Assembly: GCF_900114775.1 (NCBI RefSeq)
Contig: NZ_FOUE01000003.1
Span: forward strand, 248,001-312,000
Source: Marinobacter zhejiangensis
GTDB taxonomy: Bacteria; Pseudomonadota; Gammaproteobacteria; Pseudomonadales; Oleiphilaceae
DNA: 64,000 bases
Direction of reading: 5' to 3'
Shown here piece by piece: positions 34,475 through 42,031 of this stretch; the first letter of the stretch is position 1, and each line of letters begins with the position of its first letter. Under the pieces are notes generated by a model. It made no database searches. It was not told the DNA's origin and saw only the letters and a program-made list of their open reading frames with translations. The position numbers and the translations under genes are program-made.

Positions 34475-34882
34475 AAGGTTTGTTTGGACATATAGATTCT
34501 GCCCAGCGCCACCCGAAGTGGCTGAGCCGTCAGGGGGCGTGAACGCGATTCAGTTAAGTTGGGGTCGGGTGGCGACGAGAACGCGGCCAGCAGCCAGTGC
34601 GGCGCTGGCAAGAACAATAGAGGAGAACTCGGTCACCAGTCTGACGGGTTGGGCCAGCAGGTGACGAGATGGGGTGAATGTGGCGCACACGGAAAACGCC
34701 CCGGCTTGCCCGCAGGGGAGCGCGCGATGCTGGCCCCCTAAAACCGGGCTCGCTTCACTGTATGAAACAACCGTGTTCACGTTAACGTGATCTCCTGAGC
34801 GACAACGCTGCGTAATGCGTGAAATAACATCCACCACTTAATGCTTTCTACCATTTGCGTATAAAAAAACAAGTGTGCTTCG
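34475..34882. other. Intergenic stretch without a convincing gene
   Basis: A 95-codon minus-strand frame exists here (34550-34837) but lacks a ribosome site and family resemblance, so I do not call it. A 12-base palindrome CACGTTAACGTG lies at 34777-34788. It marks the left border of the accessory island. Confidence 0.4.
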
Positions 34883-35284
34883 TCAATCCACCTGATCCAG
34901 GTCAGGAGCCTGATCGAATCCTGGGTTGCCTGACGTCACCAGGTGAATAATGTTGGAGGGGCTTGCAATCCAAAAGGCCCTGAACCCATCGGGCAAAGGT
35001 TCAATCTCATCGCGGCGATGGCAGCCTTGCACTTTAAAGACGTCGGCTGCCTGGTCAATATCATTGGTCACGATTTCCAGCCAGATTTCAGCCTGGCTCA
35101 GCCCCGGCACGCAATCGAGCCAGAGTACCTTGTCACCAAATTCAAAACGCGGGGTTTCGCCATCGCCATGGCCGGCAATCAGCTTGAAACGAAGCACGTC
35201 CCTGTAGAACCGCACGGTATCCTGATACTCGTGGGTGGGGATTTTCATGGCGATGTTTTTGCCCGGATGAAACTCAGCCTTCAT
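34883..35284 (-). CDS. VOC-family (glyoxalase-like) protein
   Basis: A 133-residue single-module vicinal-oxygen-chelate protein: TVRFYRDVLRFKLI near the start, KVLWLDCVPGLSQAEIWLEI in the middle, FRAFWIASPSNIIHLV at the end. Metal ligands are incomplete, so it may bind rather than convert a ligand. The ATG follows GAGGGGACACACC. It starts a same-strand block with MAPEG, NADAR and GFA genes. Confidence 0.75.
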   Translation of the reverse strand: MKAEFHPGKNIAMKIPTHEYQDTVRFYRDVLRFKLIAGHGDGETPRFEFGDKVLWLDCVPGLSQAEIWLEIVTNDIDQAADVFKVQGCHRRDEIEPLPDGFRAFWIASPSNIIHLVTSGNPGFDQAPDLDQVD

Positions 35285-35314
35285 GGTGTGTCCCCTCAGT
35301 GCTTTATCCAAACC

Positions 35315-35743
35315 TCAACTATAGGCCTTGCTTGCCGCATTAAATACGAGAATGGCCAAGGGAATGTTGGATAAGAAGAAAAGGGCAAAGCGAAGCTCAA
35401 TTTTGTTCACCAGCGCCTGGACGAGACTGTGCGTGACACGCAGTCCAACATAGGCCCATGCCGCATAGATATTGGTTTCTGTCGACGCCCCTAAAAATGC
35501 CAGGCACAGCACAGCGGCATAAAAAACGGTGGGCTGTTCCATGAGGTGGTTATAGTTATCGGCCTTCCAGCGCACTTTTGCGGGAAGTTGCGACATTTGA
35601 GCACCAACCGGGGCTTCCGGGTCCAGTTTCATCTTCATAGCCGCGATCGCGGGCAAGCGGGTTGCGTACATCCACAACCACATAACCAATGACCAGATAA
35701 CCAGAGCCACGACCGGGCGGATCAGTTCAACCTGTGTTTCCAT
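35315..35743 (-). CDS. MAPEG-family membrane protein
   Basis: A 142-residue protein with four transmembrane helices and MAPEG features: an RxPAI segment after helix 1, NHLMEQPTVFYAAVLCLAF around residue 65 (the EQPTVF glutathione-site motif) and AAWAYVGLRVTHSLVQ. Members are glutathione-dependent or related membrane enzymes. It lies 30 bases upstream of the VOC gene. Confidence 0.85.
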   Translation of the reverse strand: METQVELIRPVVALVIWSLVMWLWMYATRLPAIAAMKMKLDPEAPVGAQMSQLPAKVRWKADNYNHLMEQPTVFYAAVLCLAFLGASTETNIYAAWAYVGLRVTHSLVQALVNKIELRFALFFLSNIPLAILVFNAASKAYS

Positions 35744-35827
35744 GGTGCTCCCACAACTGTTTGATGTTCGATTAGGAAGGTAGCGTTTACCTCACAGCCT
35801 GGCGTTCGCCGGGGCAGGGGGCGTTCT

Positions 35828-36388
35828 CTAGGCGTCATCCTGACCTGAAAGCCGGTCTCTGACCTCCATGAGCGCGAAGCCCAGAAGGTTTAGGCCTTTC
35901 CAGGTGTTGGGGTTCTGGGCGGCAGGGTTATCTTGGGCCAGGCCAATACCCCATATCCTGTCTACCGGGCTTGCTTCAACTAACACCCTGCTACCTGTGC
36001 CCAGCAAAAACGCCTTCAGGTCCGTATTCTGAGCAAATTTGGCCAGGTTGGCATTGACCACAATGTCGAACCGGTTGTCATCCCAAATTGTTTGGCTGAA
36101 ACCACGAACCTCTCGTCCAATAGCCTTAGCCTCTCCTGGATTGCTGGCGAGGAGCACGTTATTGCAGGCTTCGTTATCACCAAACAACCTGGCCTTGTGG
36201 TACATCATGTAGTGCTCAGCCGTGAGGAACCGGTTTCCATCCTCCAGAAAACTGGCGTCATACCATTGGCTGAAACAGCTTTTTGACACCTGCTGCCCGC
36301 TTTCTTGATGGCCCCAGAAAAAGACGTACTTGGCCTCATTGCCGTGGTTTACGAAGTCGATAAGCTGATCTTTTGTTCTGATCTTCAA
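35828..36388 (-). CDS. NADAR-family (YbiA-like) protein
   Basis: A 186-residue NADAR-domain protein: FFWGHQES near the start, FSQWYDASF, then FLTAEHYMMYHKARLFGD and a C-terminal DRIWGIGLAQDNPAAQNPNTWKGLNLLG motif. The family includes hydrolases acting on riboflavin precursors and on ADP-ribosyl-guanosine. The latter would matter in toxin or phage defence, but no partner ADP-ribosyltransferase is visible here. Confidence 0.87.
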   Translation of the reverse strand: MKIRTKDQLIDFVNHGNEAKYVFFWGHQESGQQVSKSCFSQWYDASFLEDGNRFLTAEHYMMYHKARLFGDNEACNNVLLASNPGEAKAIGREVRGFSQTIWDDNRFDIVVNANLAKFAQNTDLKAFLLGTGSRVLVEASPVDRIWGIGLAQDNPAAQNPNTWKGLNLLGFALMEVRDRLSGQDDA

Positions 36389-36391
36389 GGG

Positions 36392-36790
36392 TTACGCTCC
36401 AGGTTCAGGCCACTGGTCATATCGTTCCGCGCCTTCCGGGCTCAGCCATGGCGCGTCATGGGAAACCCAGATGTGGGCCTTGGCCGTCTGTCCGGGGTCT
36501 TCATCCAGCGTGGCCACTCGAACAATGACATGTGGCTGCCCAGCTCTTTCCGCCATTAAATGGGAACCGCATAGCTTGCAAAAGTGGCGCAGCTTGCCTG
36601 GCGACGATTCGTACGACGCAAGGAACTCTTGTCCTTTCAACCAGCGAAAGTGTTCCCGCTTAACCCCGGCCGTGGGGGCGTATGCTGCGGAATGTGCCTT
36701 GCGGCAGGTGTTGCAGTGACAGTGCATGATGGGCATGTCGAGACTGTCTATCTCGTACACGATTTCTTTACACAAGCAGCTTCCCTTCAC
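36392..36790 (-). CDS. GFA-family zinc-binding protein
   Basis: A 132-residue GFA (glutathione-dependent formaldehyde-activating-like) protein. The zinc cysteines are in CLCKEIVYE, HCHCNTCRK and FCKLCGSHL. It may process a glutathione adduct, although most family members are uncharacterised. It lies three bases upstream of the NADAR gene, so the two are cotranscribed. Confidence 0.85.
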   Translation of the reverse strand: MKGSCLCKEIVYEIDSLDMPIMHCHCNTCRKAHSAAYAPTAGVKREHFRWLKGQEFLASYESSPGKLRHFCKLCGSHLMAERAGQPHVIVRVATLDEDPGQTAKAHIWVSHDAPWLSPEGAERYDQWPEPGA

Positions 36791-36865
36791 TGGCGGACAC
36801 CTCCTTATAGTTAATGCCCGGCATACCGGGTGCCAGTAGGCCCTGCTCAGCCCCTTCTGAAAGCG

Positions 36866-37234
36866 TCACAGGCAAATAAAAGCATCGTTTTCGTAATAGA
36901 ACGCAATGGCTTCAACTATCTCGCGGTCAGTTGGATGCGGTTTCTGGAACGTGTAGTTGTCTATGACATCTTCGATCTGATCCAGATTTAACAAGTAACA
37001 ATACCCGTTGTTGATCAGGCTGTCTTCGAACTCATCAAACTCTTCATCGGAGAGTTGTCCTGTATCTCCCACGATAGGGAACATCTTCGTAGAAAGCGCT
37101 AAGTCGGCATTTTGAGGCGTATCCTCATAAACCAGCCAAGACCCAAGCCCTCGGCTTGAAATACATTTCTTGATCCAGCTTTCCAAAGGTTCTGGCGCGC
37201 CCAGGAACGGTTTGATATCCATTAAGGTCTCCAT
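36866..37234 (-). CDS. Small acidic hypothetical protein (DUF7716-like)
   Basis: A 122-residue acidic protein without transmembrane segments, with motifs WLVYEDTP and DEEFDEFEDSLINNGYCYLLNLDQIEDVI. It resembles small acidic proteins found in cassette arrays and beside polymorphic toxins, where they can serve as immunity factors. The family link is from memory and uncertain. Confidence 0.6.
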   Translation of the reverse strand: METLMDIKPFLGAPEPLESWIKKCISSRGLGSWLVYEDTPQNADLALSTKMFPIVGDTGQLSDEEFDEFEDSLINNGYCYLLNLDQIEDVIDNYTFQKPHPTDREIVEAIAFYYENDAFICL

Positions 37235-37448
37235 TGTAAAGCTTACCCTGGTGGTGATGGGGCTGATCCGCCTGAATACAGAACGTTGCTTCCATACATC
37301 CCCGGATAAGGTGCAGCGTTACGCTTACGTGGTTGGGGCTGTGCCAATTTCCTCTGGGATGAGCGCCAGGAGGTCTGTAACCCCAATTTGGTCAGTCATG
37401 ACGGTGAATACTCGTTACGACTCAAAACGCTCACTGTTACAGACAAGG

Positions 37449-37721
37449 CTACCAACCCCACCAACGCTCGACCTTTATAATGCCGCGCCAGATCGCCCCA
37501 AGAATGGATGGAAACAGGTGCGGAAGCAGCAACGCCAAAACGGCAAAGACGATGATACAGGCGAAAAGGTAGGTACTGCTGAGAAACCCACCCCAATAAG
37601 CGAGCTCTTTGTTGACCCCGAGCCAGATGAAAGCTGCGGTCGGGACAGAGAAGAAGAGGGATGCAAAGAGGCTGATCAGCCTTGATTCAATGGGTCCACC
37701 TTGGCCGCGATTCCTTGTCAT
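37449..37721 (-). CDS. Small membrane protein of unknown function
   Basis: A 90-residue protein with two hydrophobic helices (about 18-38 and 47-75) and a basic, Trp-rich C-terminus ending VERWWGW. No family is recognised. A longer upstream frame is possible, but the ATG chosen begins the membrane-protein-like sequence. The 214 bases between it and the previous gene hold no credible gene. Confidence 0.5.
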   Translation of the reverse strand: MTRNRGQGGPIESRLISLFASLFFSVPTAAFIWLGVNKELAYWGGFLSSTYLFACIIVFAVLALLLPHLFPSILGAIWRGIIKVERWWGW

Positions 37722-37797
37722 TGTTTGTCGCTGTTCCTTGTGTGTAACGTGACGGGGTGGAAGTCCAGAGCGCAGTGGTACCGATTGATATAGCCTC

Positions 37798-38067
37798 TTA
37801 GTTCCATTCCACATGACATCTTAAATCTGGGTATTGCTGATTAAGTTCTTCCAGGCAATGTCTGAGCTGTTGGTATGCCTCGGGGAGCACTGCGCGAAGA
37901 TGTGCCGTGCCAACAAATTCAAGCTCTCTCGGCATGTCCACTAGCGCAGTAATCGAGTCCCAGAATGCAGCCCAGTTTTTCCCGTAGAAATCGGGAAAGC
38001 CTAAGCTGTTCGCTAGAGCTTCGTGGAGCACTTTCTCTGTTCTAATTGACTCGATATTTATTTGCAT
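37798..38067 (-). CDS. Barstar-like ribonuclease-inhibitor protein
   Basis: An 89-residue barstar-fold protein. The signature LGFPDFYGKNWAAFWDSI at about residues 22-39 carries the aromatic and acidic residues that block a barnase-type ribonuclease. No cognate ribonuclease gene is nearby, which is common for immunity genes in cassette arrays. The gene starts nine bases from the R' core of the first recognised attC. Confidence 0.8.
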   Translation of the reverse strand: MQINIESIRTEKVLHEALANSLGFPDFYGKNWAAFWDSITALVDMPRELEFVGTAHLRAVLPEAYQQLRHCLEELNQQYPDLRCHVEWN

Positions 38068-38075
38068 GATCTTTA

Positions 38076-38155
38076 GTCATAACGCTCGAGTATGAAGCGA
38101 GCAACTTGTTGTGAGCCCTGGGACGAAGCGCGTACATAATACACCTGTTAATTGG
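38076..38155 (-). repeat. attC site 1 (integron cassette recombination site)
   Basis: Read on the minus strand, an R'' core CAATTAACAG and an R' core GCGTTATGAC flank partly complementary arms (TATGAAGCG with CGCGTACATA). The TAA of the preceding cassette gene lies in R''. It is one of the weaker sites. Confidence 0.55.
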
Positions 38156-38507
38156 TGGTTTTGTTCTTGAAACCACTTTTCCCCTCAAATATTTTTTTGA
38201 ACGCCTTATCTAGCTCATTAATATCTGTTTCTGAGGGATTAAATACAATAGAATATGATGCATGACCATCCAAATTTTTAGAGACTTCATTGCTCAAAGC
38301 TACATCTATCGAATTGAAGTTTAGATCAACTCGCAAGTCATTCACTCGATGATTTAATTGATCGTGAACCATGATTTCTATTTCTTCAGAATCGGGAAAC
38401 CTAGTCAGCGAAAAACAATAGTTTTTGGCCTGGTCAAAGCAATAGACCAAAGCCATTTCATAATGTTCGTCAAACTCTGATGCCGAAACGGTGACGTGTA
38501 AATCCAT
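38148..38507 (-). CDS. Cassette-encoded hypothetical protein
   Basis: A 119-residue acidic soluble protein beginning MDLHVTVSASEFDEHYEMAL, without recognisable domains or membrane segments. Base composition is AT-rich compared with the flanking chromosome. Its stop codon falls in attC 1, so gene and site form one cassette. Confidence 0.6.
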   Translation of the reverse strand: MDLHVTVSASEFDEHYEMALVYCFDQAKNYCFSLTRFPDSEEIEIMVHDQLNHRVNDLRVDLNFNSIDVALSNEVSKNLDGHASYSIVFNPSETDINELDKAFKKIFEGKSGFKNKTTN

Positions 38508-38757
38508 ATGGCATTCCGTTTAACACGACGCGCACCGAACAATTTTTTATGCAGAGCCTGAAAAAAACCGGTTCGGTGGGGGCCATTGATTCAGTAGATC
38601 ATGGAAGATCCCATTTAATGACTCCGAGATCCAGGTTCTTGTCGAACATGGATCTCAAAAGACTGGCAAAGCCATGTTGCTTTTGCCCAATAAGCGCTTT
38701 GGTGACACTGACTGGCCATCAGCAGGAGTTCAGCATCAGCTTGAATGATTTTTTAGC
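38508..38757. other. Cassette interval without a clear gene, with an attC-like inverted repeat
   Basis: CACCGAAC (38533-38540) pairs with GTTCGGTG (38571-38578), next to an R'-like core (minus strand CGTGTTAAACGG). No good R'' partner is found, so this may be a decayed attC. A 70-codon plus-strand frame here has no ribosome site. Confidence 0.35.
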
Positions 38758-39162
38758 TTAACCTGATTTTCTTGCTCCAGGTTGGTGGAACTCGATTACA
38801 TTTCTATCAGGGTCTCTTATGAAGAAGAACTTCGCCCCTTCGAACTCAACCTCCCCAGTTATTGCGATACCTAGCTTTTTAACCTCATTTAAAGCTGACT
38901 CATAGTTGGTTACTTCTAATGCAACGTGAGTGAAACCAGTATTTTTGGCAGAAGTATCCATAAGGATATTTTTTGCGCAGTCCGAATCAGCATTAAGAAT
39001 AAAGTTTATATTAACGCCTGAAGGATGCTCCATAATAGCAACTGGCTCTGGTCCGACTGGACCAGTTATAAATTCAAATCCTAACTTCTCGTAAAAAGCT
39101 CTCGAGATATCCAGTTGTTTAACTCGTAAACCAAGGTGGTTTATTCTCGTGATTTCCTTCAC
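38758..39162 (-). CDS. VOC-family protein (cassette)
   Basis: A 134-residue glyoxalase/bleomycin-resistance-fold protein: INHLGLRVKQLDISRAFYEKLGF at the start (His ligand), GFTHVALEV in the middle and KFFFIRDPDRNVIEFHQPG at the end (Glu ligand). Metal-binding positions look intact, so it may be an active lyase, dioxygenase or drug-binding protein. AT-rich. Confidence 0.8.
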   Translation of the reverse strand: MKEITRINHLGLRVKQLDISRAFYEKLGFEFITGPVGPEPVAIMEHPSGVNINFILNADSDCAKNILMDTSAKNTGFTHVALEVTNYESALNEVKKLGIAITGEVEFEGAKFFFIRDPDRNVIEFHQPGARKSG

Positions 39163-39202
39163 TAATTCTGTCCTCCAAACATTCTATAGCTCACGCTACT
39201 GG

Positions 39203-39592
39203 TTATACGGTTTCATAGTTGGAAATTTCCAACAGATTCCCGTCGGGGTCTCGAAAGTAGATGGAGGTAATTGGCCCTTTGGCCCCTGTTCGTGACACGG
39301 GCCCCTCCAATACTTTTACGTCTAATTGCTTGAGGTGTTGGAGCACTTCCCGAATAGGAATTGATGCCACAAAACACAAATCACTTGAGCCAGGTACAGG
39401 ACTCTTCGCGTGAGGCTCAAACTCCTGACCATATTGGTGCAAGTTTATCTTTTGAGCACCGAACTCCAGTGCTTTTCGGCCACCACCAAATGTGATGACT
39501 TTCATACCCAATACCTTGGAGTAAAAGGCACAACTCTCTTCTACGTTAGCAACCGTTAGAACTACGTGGTCAATCGAATCAATAATGCTCAA
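39203..39592 (-). CDS. VOC-family protein (cassette)
   Basis: A 129-residue VOC protein: IDHVVLTVANVEESCAFYSKVLGM, INLHQYGQEFEPHA and SIYFRDPDGNLLEISNYE, with His and Glu ligands in the usual places. It differs clearly from the adjacent VOC gene, so the pair is not a recent duplication. Its TAA stop lies in a GTTATAC sequence that resembles an R'' core, but the rest of that attC seems lost. Confidence 0.82.
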   Translation of the reverse strand: MSIIDSIDHVVLTVANVEESCAFYSKVLGMKVITFGGGRKALEFGAQKINLHQYGQEFEPHAKSPVPGSSDLCFVASIPIREVLQHLKQLDVKVLEGPVSRTGAKGPITSIYFRDPDGNLLEISNYETV

Positions 39593-39625
39593 ATTGTCTG
39601 CTTCCTTGCATTTCCTGGCACTCGA

Positions 39626-39746
39626 TTCTAACGGCAGTCACCGTACTCTCGATTAATCTTCTTTCCGTATAGCGCCGAAGCGCACCGGTGACTTTGGCGT
39701 AGCGAAGCGGAGAAAAAGGCATCCGAGTGACGCGCCTGGTTAGCTG
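39626..39746 (-). repeat. attC site 2, toxin-antitoxin cassette
   Basis: On the minus strand R'' is CAGCTAACC and R' is CGTTAGAA, with inner arms GTCAC and GTGAC over 121 bases. The TAA stop of the toxin gene lies inside R''. Confidence 0.75.
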
Positions 39747-40042
39747 CTTCCAAGCATGTACGCACGAAGCTGACGCTCCTCTCGCATGACATAGAGGATG
39801 AGAACCCGCTTCTCAGCCTCACGATAAAAAATACGACACGGTGGAACCACTACCTCTCTGTATACCGAATTGGGGAGTTCGGGAGGAATCCGCCCGGATT
39901 GAGGAAAGTTTTCCAAACGCTCGGTCTTATCGAAAACTTGTTGGACCAGATCGCTTGCGGCAGCAGGATTGTCTAGAGCAATGTACTCAGCGATGGCATC
40001 CAGTTCTTGGAGGGCGGGCTCTGTCCAGATTACTTCAGCCAT
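39740..40042 (-). CDS. RelE/ParE-superfamily toxin
   Basis: A 100-residue type II toxin: VIWTEPALQELDAIAEYIALDNPAAA at the N-terminus, RLENFPQSGRIPPEL in the middle and REVVVPPCRIFYREAEKRVLILYVMREER at the end, the ParE/RelE fold. It probably inhibits gyrase or translation when free of its antitoxin. It overlaps the antitoxin gene by 13 bases, showing coupling. The pair occupies one integron cassette, where such operons resist loss of the array. Confidence 0.9.
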   Translation of the reverse strand: MAEVIWTEPALQELDAIAEYIALDNPAAASDLVQQVFDKTERLENFPQSGRIPPELPNSVYREVVVPPCRIFYREAEKRVLILYVMREERQLRAYMLGSS

Positions 40043-40287
40043 TTACTCATTTTCTCCCTGGCCTCCCTTTGGCTGTACGTTCTTCCCTCAAGTACAGCTC
40101 GCTCTCCCCGTGAGAGCCCCTCAAGAAGCTCAAGCCGACGCTGCATGAACTCGTAATCCTGCACATCAACAAGATAAGCCGATGGCTGGCCATGTTCCGT
40201 GATCAGTACCGGCTCTTTAGACAGGTGCAGCTCTGCCAAGATTTTTGTAGCTTGGCGCTTAAGGTTCGTAACAAGCTCAACTTTCAT
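40030..40287 (-). CDS. Phd/YefM-family antitoxin
   Basis: An 85-residue antitoxin: VTNLKRQATKILAELHLSKEPVLITEHGQPSAYLVD is the DNA-binding Phd/YefM domain, followed by a helical toxin-binding tail (LEGLSRGERAVLEGR...REAREKMSKWLK). It neutralises the adjoining ParE-type toxin and likely represses its own promoter at the palindrome just upstream. The ATG was chosen from domain alignment. Confidence 0.9.
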   Translation of the reverse strand: MKVELVTNLKRQATKILAELHLSKEPVLITEHGQPSAYLVDVQDYEFMQRRLELLEGLSRGERAVLEGRTYSQREAREKMSKWLK

Positions 40288-40311
40288 GGGCTCACCCTGA
40301 TCCAAATTGAT

Positions 40312-40331
40312 AGTGACACTATAGTATCACT
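40312..40331 (-). promoter_or_regulatory. Operator of the toxin-antitoxin operon
   Basis: AGTGACACTATAGTATCACT is a 20-base dyad with one mismatch, 25 bases upstream of the antitoxin ATG; it contains a TATAGT-like -10. Its place fits autorepression and shows that this cassette has its own promoter. Confidence 0.6.
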
Positions 40332-40350
40332 TTGCGGGTGAGGCAATCAC

Positions 40351-40420
40351 AGCTAACGCCCCCACAGAGCCAATGGCAGTAGGCTGCCACTGATGGTCGC
40401 TTTTTAGCTGCGGTTAAAAA
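40351..40420 (-). repeat. attC site 3, of an ORF-less mini-cassette
   Basis: On the minus strand R'' is TTTTTAACCGC and R' is GGGCGTTAGCT. Between them CAGTGGCAG and CTGCCATTG pair around CCTA. Only about 26 bases separate it from the next attC, so no gene fits between. Confidence 0.7.
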
Positions 40421-40446
40421 TGGGGGGATTACCGGTTTTTCTACAG

Positions 40447-40591
40447 CCTCAACGCCGCGAGCAGCGGCAGCTTGCTTTGGGCGCTTTATGCGCGAAAATG
40501 GGAGCGAAGCGCCCTGCGCATAAAGTGTACAAAGTAAGCTGTCCGGTGGAGGCCCGCAGGGCCGGAACAAAATACCTCGCCTTGTTAAGGT
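40447..40591 (-). repeat. attC site 4
   Basis: On the minus strand R'' is CCTTAACAAGGC and R' is GGCGTTGAGG, with arms enclosing a long hairpin (GCGCTTTATGCGC/GCGCATAAAG) and a GGCCC stem. It shares TTTGTTCCGGGC-like and TCCACCGGAC blocks with attC 8, so the two sites are related. Confidence 0.75.
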
Positions 40592-40873
40592 TTAACCGTT
40601 GCACTGCAATGGCGACCACTTTACGTAGCATAAGAAAACCGCGCCCAACAACGGCACTAGAGCCCATAAAATAAAATTTGCTTTCAGGATGTAAGCAGCT
40701 ACTACTACCACCCAGAAAGGCAAAACCATAAATAGCAAAGCCAAGAATCCGTACTTCACCTGTATATAGCAATTGCAACCGCAAATCCGACACGACTTTG
40801 GGAACAGCCTGGTTGCATTCAGCTTCTCCCAGAAACTAAACCCACTACTCTTACATTTTGGGCACTGATACAT
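40592..40873 (-). CDS. Small zinc-ribbon membrane protein (cassette)
   Basis: A 93-residue protein with two CxxC pairs (CPKC near residue 4, CRICGC near 30) forming a zinc ribbon, followed by two transmembrane helices (about 43-63 and 66-84). Function unknown. AAGG precedes the ATG and an attC R' core lies just upstream. The TAA stop touches the R'' of attC 4. Confidence 0.65.
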   Translation of the reverse strand: MYQCPKCKSSGFSFWEKLNATRLFPKSCRICGCNCYIQVKYGFLALLFMVLPFWVVVVAAYILKANFILWALVPLLGAVFLCYVKWSPLQCNG

Positions 40874-40879
40874 CAGAAA

Positions 40880-40994
40880 CCTTAACGTCTTTGTCAGTTG
40901 CGTTTTGGTTGGAGCGTAATTTTGGGGTAGAGTGGCGTAGCCACCCCAAAAGGAAGTGTAGAGCAAAACGTCAACTGGATAAACTTGTTAAACC
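40880..40994 (-). repeat. attC site 5
   Basis: On the minus strand R'' is GGTTTAACAAG and R' is GACGTTAAGG. Inner arms CAGTTGACGTTTTG and CAAAACGCAACTG pair with a single bulged base, as in typical attC sites, and the apex holds a perfect TTTTGGGGT/ACCCCAAAA stem. The stop codon of the cassette gene lies inside the site. Confidence 0.8.
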
Positions 40995-41477
40995 TCGTTG
41001 TGCTACCATTTGACGATAGAATTCTACTTCTTCAAGCTCTTCTTTAAAAACCCCTAACAAATGTTCCGATTGTCTTTTTGCTAATATTTCACTTTTACCA
41101 CTCGCTACAAATGCCTCTAAGAATCTATTAAAGTCATTTGCACTACACTGGCATGGACCATGCTCGGCTATAAGTATTGCGGAACGAAGAAACTCTTCCC
41201 AACTAATGTGATTGGATTGATACTTAAGGTATTCCGAGCACGCCTCGAAGAAACCCGCCTCTGGAACAGGGTAGTTCTCTTCAAAATTGTCGTAGGTTTC
41301 ATTTAGCAACCTCCTTGCTGCTTCATCCTTATCTTTCAGAAGTGAAATATCCATGACAAGCTGAGAAGGTTCATCTTCGTTTAGTATAATTTCATCACAG
41401 CACGAAATATATTCTTCAGGAGTTATTAAGCCTGCTGAAATTATCGATGAAAATACTACCAGCTCTTTGTTGCTCAT
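40971..41477 (-). CDS. Cassette-encoded hypothetical protein
   Basis: A 168-residue, strongly acidic, helical soluble protein beginning MSNKELVVFSSIISAGLI and containing an HGPCQCSANDFNRFLEAF segment. No family is recognised with confidence. GAGGAAG precedes its ATG directly after the R' core of attC 6. Its size and charge fit cassette or immunity-type proteins. Confidence 0.6.
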   Translation of the reverse strand: MSNKELVVFSSIISAGLITPEEYISCCDEIILNEDEPSQLVMDISLLKDKDEAARRLLNETYDNFEENYPVPEAGFFEACSEYLKYQSNHISWEEFLRSAILIAEHGPCQCSANDFNRFLEAFVASGKSEILAKRQSEHLLGVFKEELEEVEFYRQMVAQRGLTSLSS

Positions 41478-41488
41478 ACTTCCTCAGA

Positions 41489-41561
41489 GGTTTAACGCTC
41501 GCAGCACGGGAAAATTTGAAGCGAAGCGAAAAGTTTGTCCGTGTGCCTGCGTTTGTTACAC
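41489..41561 (-). repeat. attC site 6
   Basis: Textbook attC on the minus strand: R'' GTGTAACAAACGCAG, R' CTGCGAGCGTTAAACC, arms GCACACGGACAAACTTTTCGC and its near-complement around a short loop, total 73 bases. The stop of the ankyrin-like gene overlaps R''. Confidence 0.88.
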
Positions 41562-41954
41562 ATTTATACCGTATACCTCAAGGTGAGACTTCATGATGTG
41601 TAAAATCCTCTCATTGGCACCCCATTTTTCAGCGATATTAATAGATTGAGAAGCAGAGTATTTAGAAATTTTACCACCTAGCTCTAGAAGCAATAGCAGC
41701 ATATCGGAGTTACCGTGCTGGATTGCCTCACTAAGCGCTTGTTCTTGGATTGGGCAACCTAACGATCTTAACAGCTCAACTTCTTTATACTTTAACTCAA
41801 GTGCACACCATGTAAGCGCGTTCTCTCCAATCGAGTTCTTCTCCTTAAGAATTGTTCGATCCGCGTTGACAATTTGAGCTACCTTTTCGGGTGGCTCTTT
41901 TAGTAAAGAATCAAGCAATCGATCAAATCTGAGATTTCTTACAGGTAAACTCAT
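41556..41954 (-). CDS. Ankyrin-repeat-like protein (cassette)
   Basis: A 132-residue protein with two or three ankyrin-like helical pairs: NSIGENALTWCALELKYKEVELLRSLG and ALSEAIQHGNSDMLLLLLELGGKI. Small ankyrin proteins often mediate protein binding and are common as immunity or accessory proteins. A GTG three codons upstream is possible, but the ATG has a better site. Confidence 0.65.
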   Translation of the reverse strand: MSLPVRNLRFDRLLDSLLKEPPEKVAQIVNADRTILKEKNSIGENALTWCALELKYKEVELLRSLGCPIQEQALSEAIQHGNSDMLLLLLELGGKISKYSASQSINIAEKWGANERILHIMKSHLEVYGINV

Positions 41955-41967
41955 CACTTCCACTTAA

Positions 41968-42030
41968 TGTGTAACGCTAGCGGCAGGGGCGCGACGTAAG
42001 GAGCGTCCCTTGGTCGCACTTGTTAAATTT
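41968..42030 (-). repeat. attC site 7, defence-gene cassette
   Basis: On the minus strand R'' is AAATTTAACAAGTGCG and R' is GCTAGCGTTACAC, with GGGACGCTCCTTACGTCGCGC forming the arm/loop region over about 63 bases. It directly follows the stop of the ATPase-nuclease gene, so that gene is a genuine cassette. Confidence 0.8.
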
Positions 42031-42031
42031 C

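Noticed and set aside
34550..34837. 95-codon minus-strand frame in the rnk-VOC gap
   Set aside because: No ribosome site, no family resemblance; hydrophobic tail could suggest a membrane peptide, but evidence is too thin.
37396..37596. 66-codon minus-strand frame and a 24-codon frame (MTDQIGV...) between cassette-region genes
   Set aside because: The first is out of frame with a better membrane-protein gene and overlaps it; the second is too short to support.
38549..38761. 70-codon plus-strand frame inside the cassette array
   Set aside because: Opposite to the cassette orientation, no ribosome site, overlaps a likely decayed attC.
39163..39209. attC between the two VOC cassette genes
   Set aside because: Only an R''-like GTTATAC core is present; no R' core or complementary arms, so it was not called as a site.
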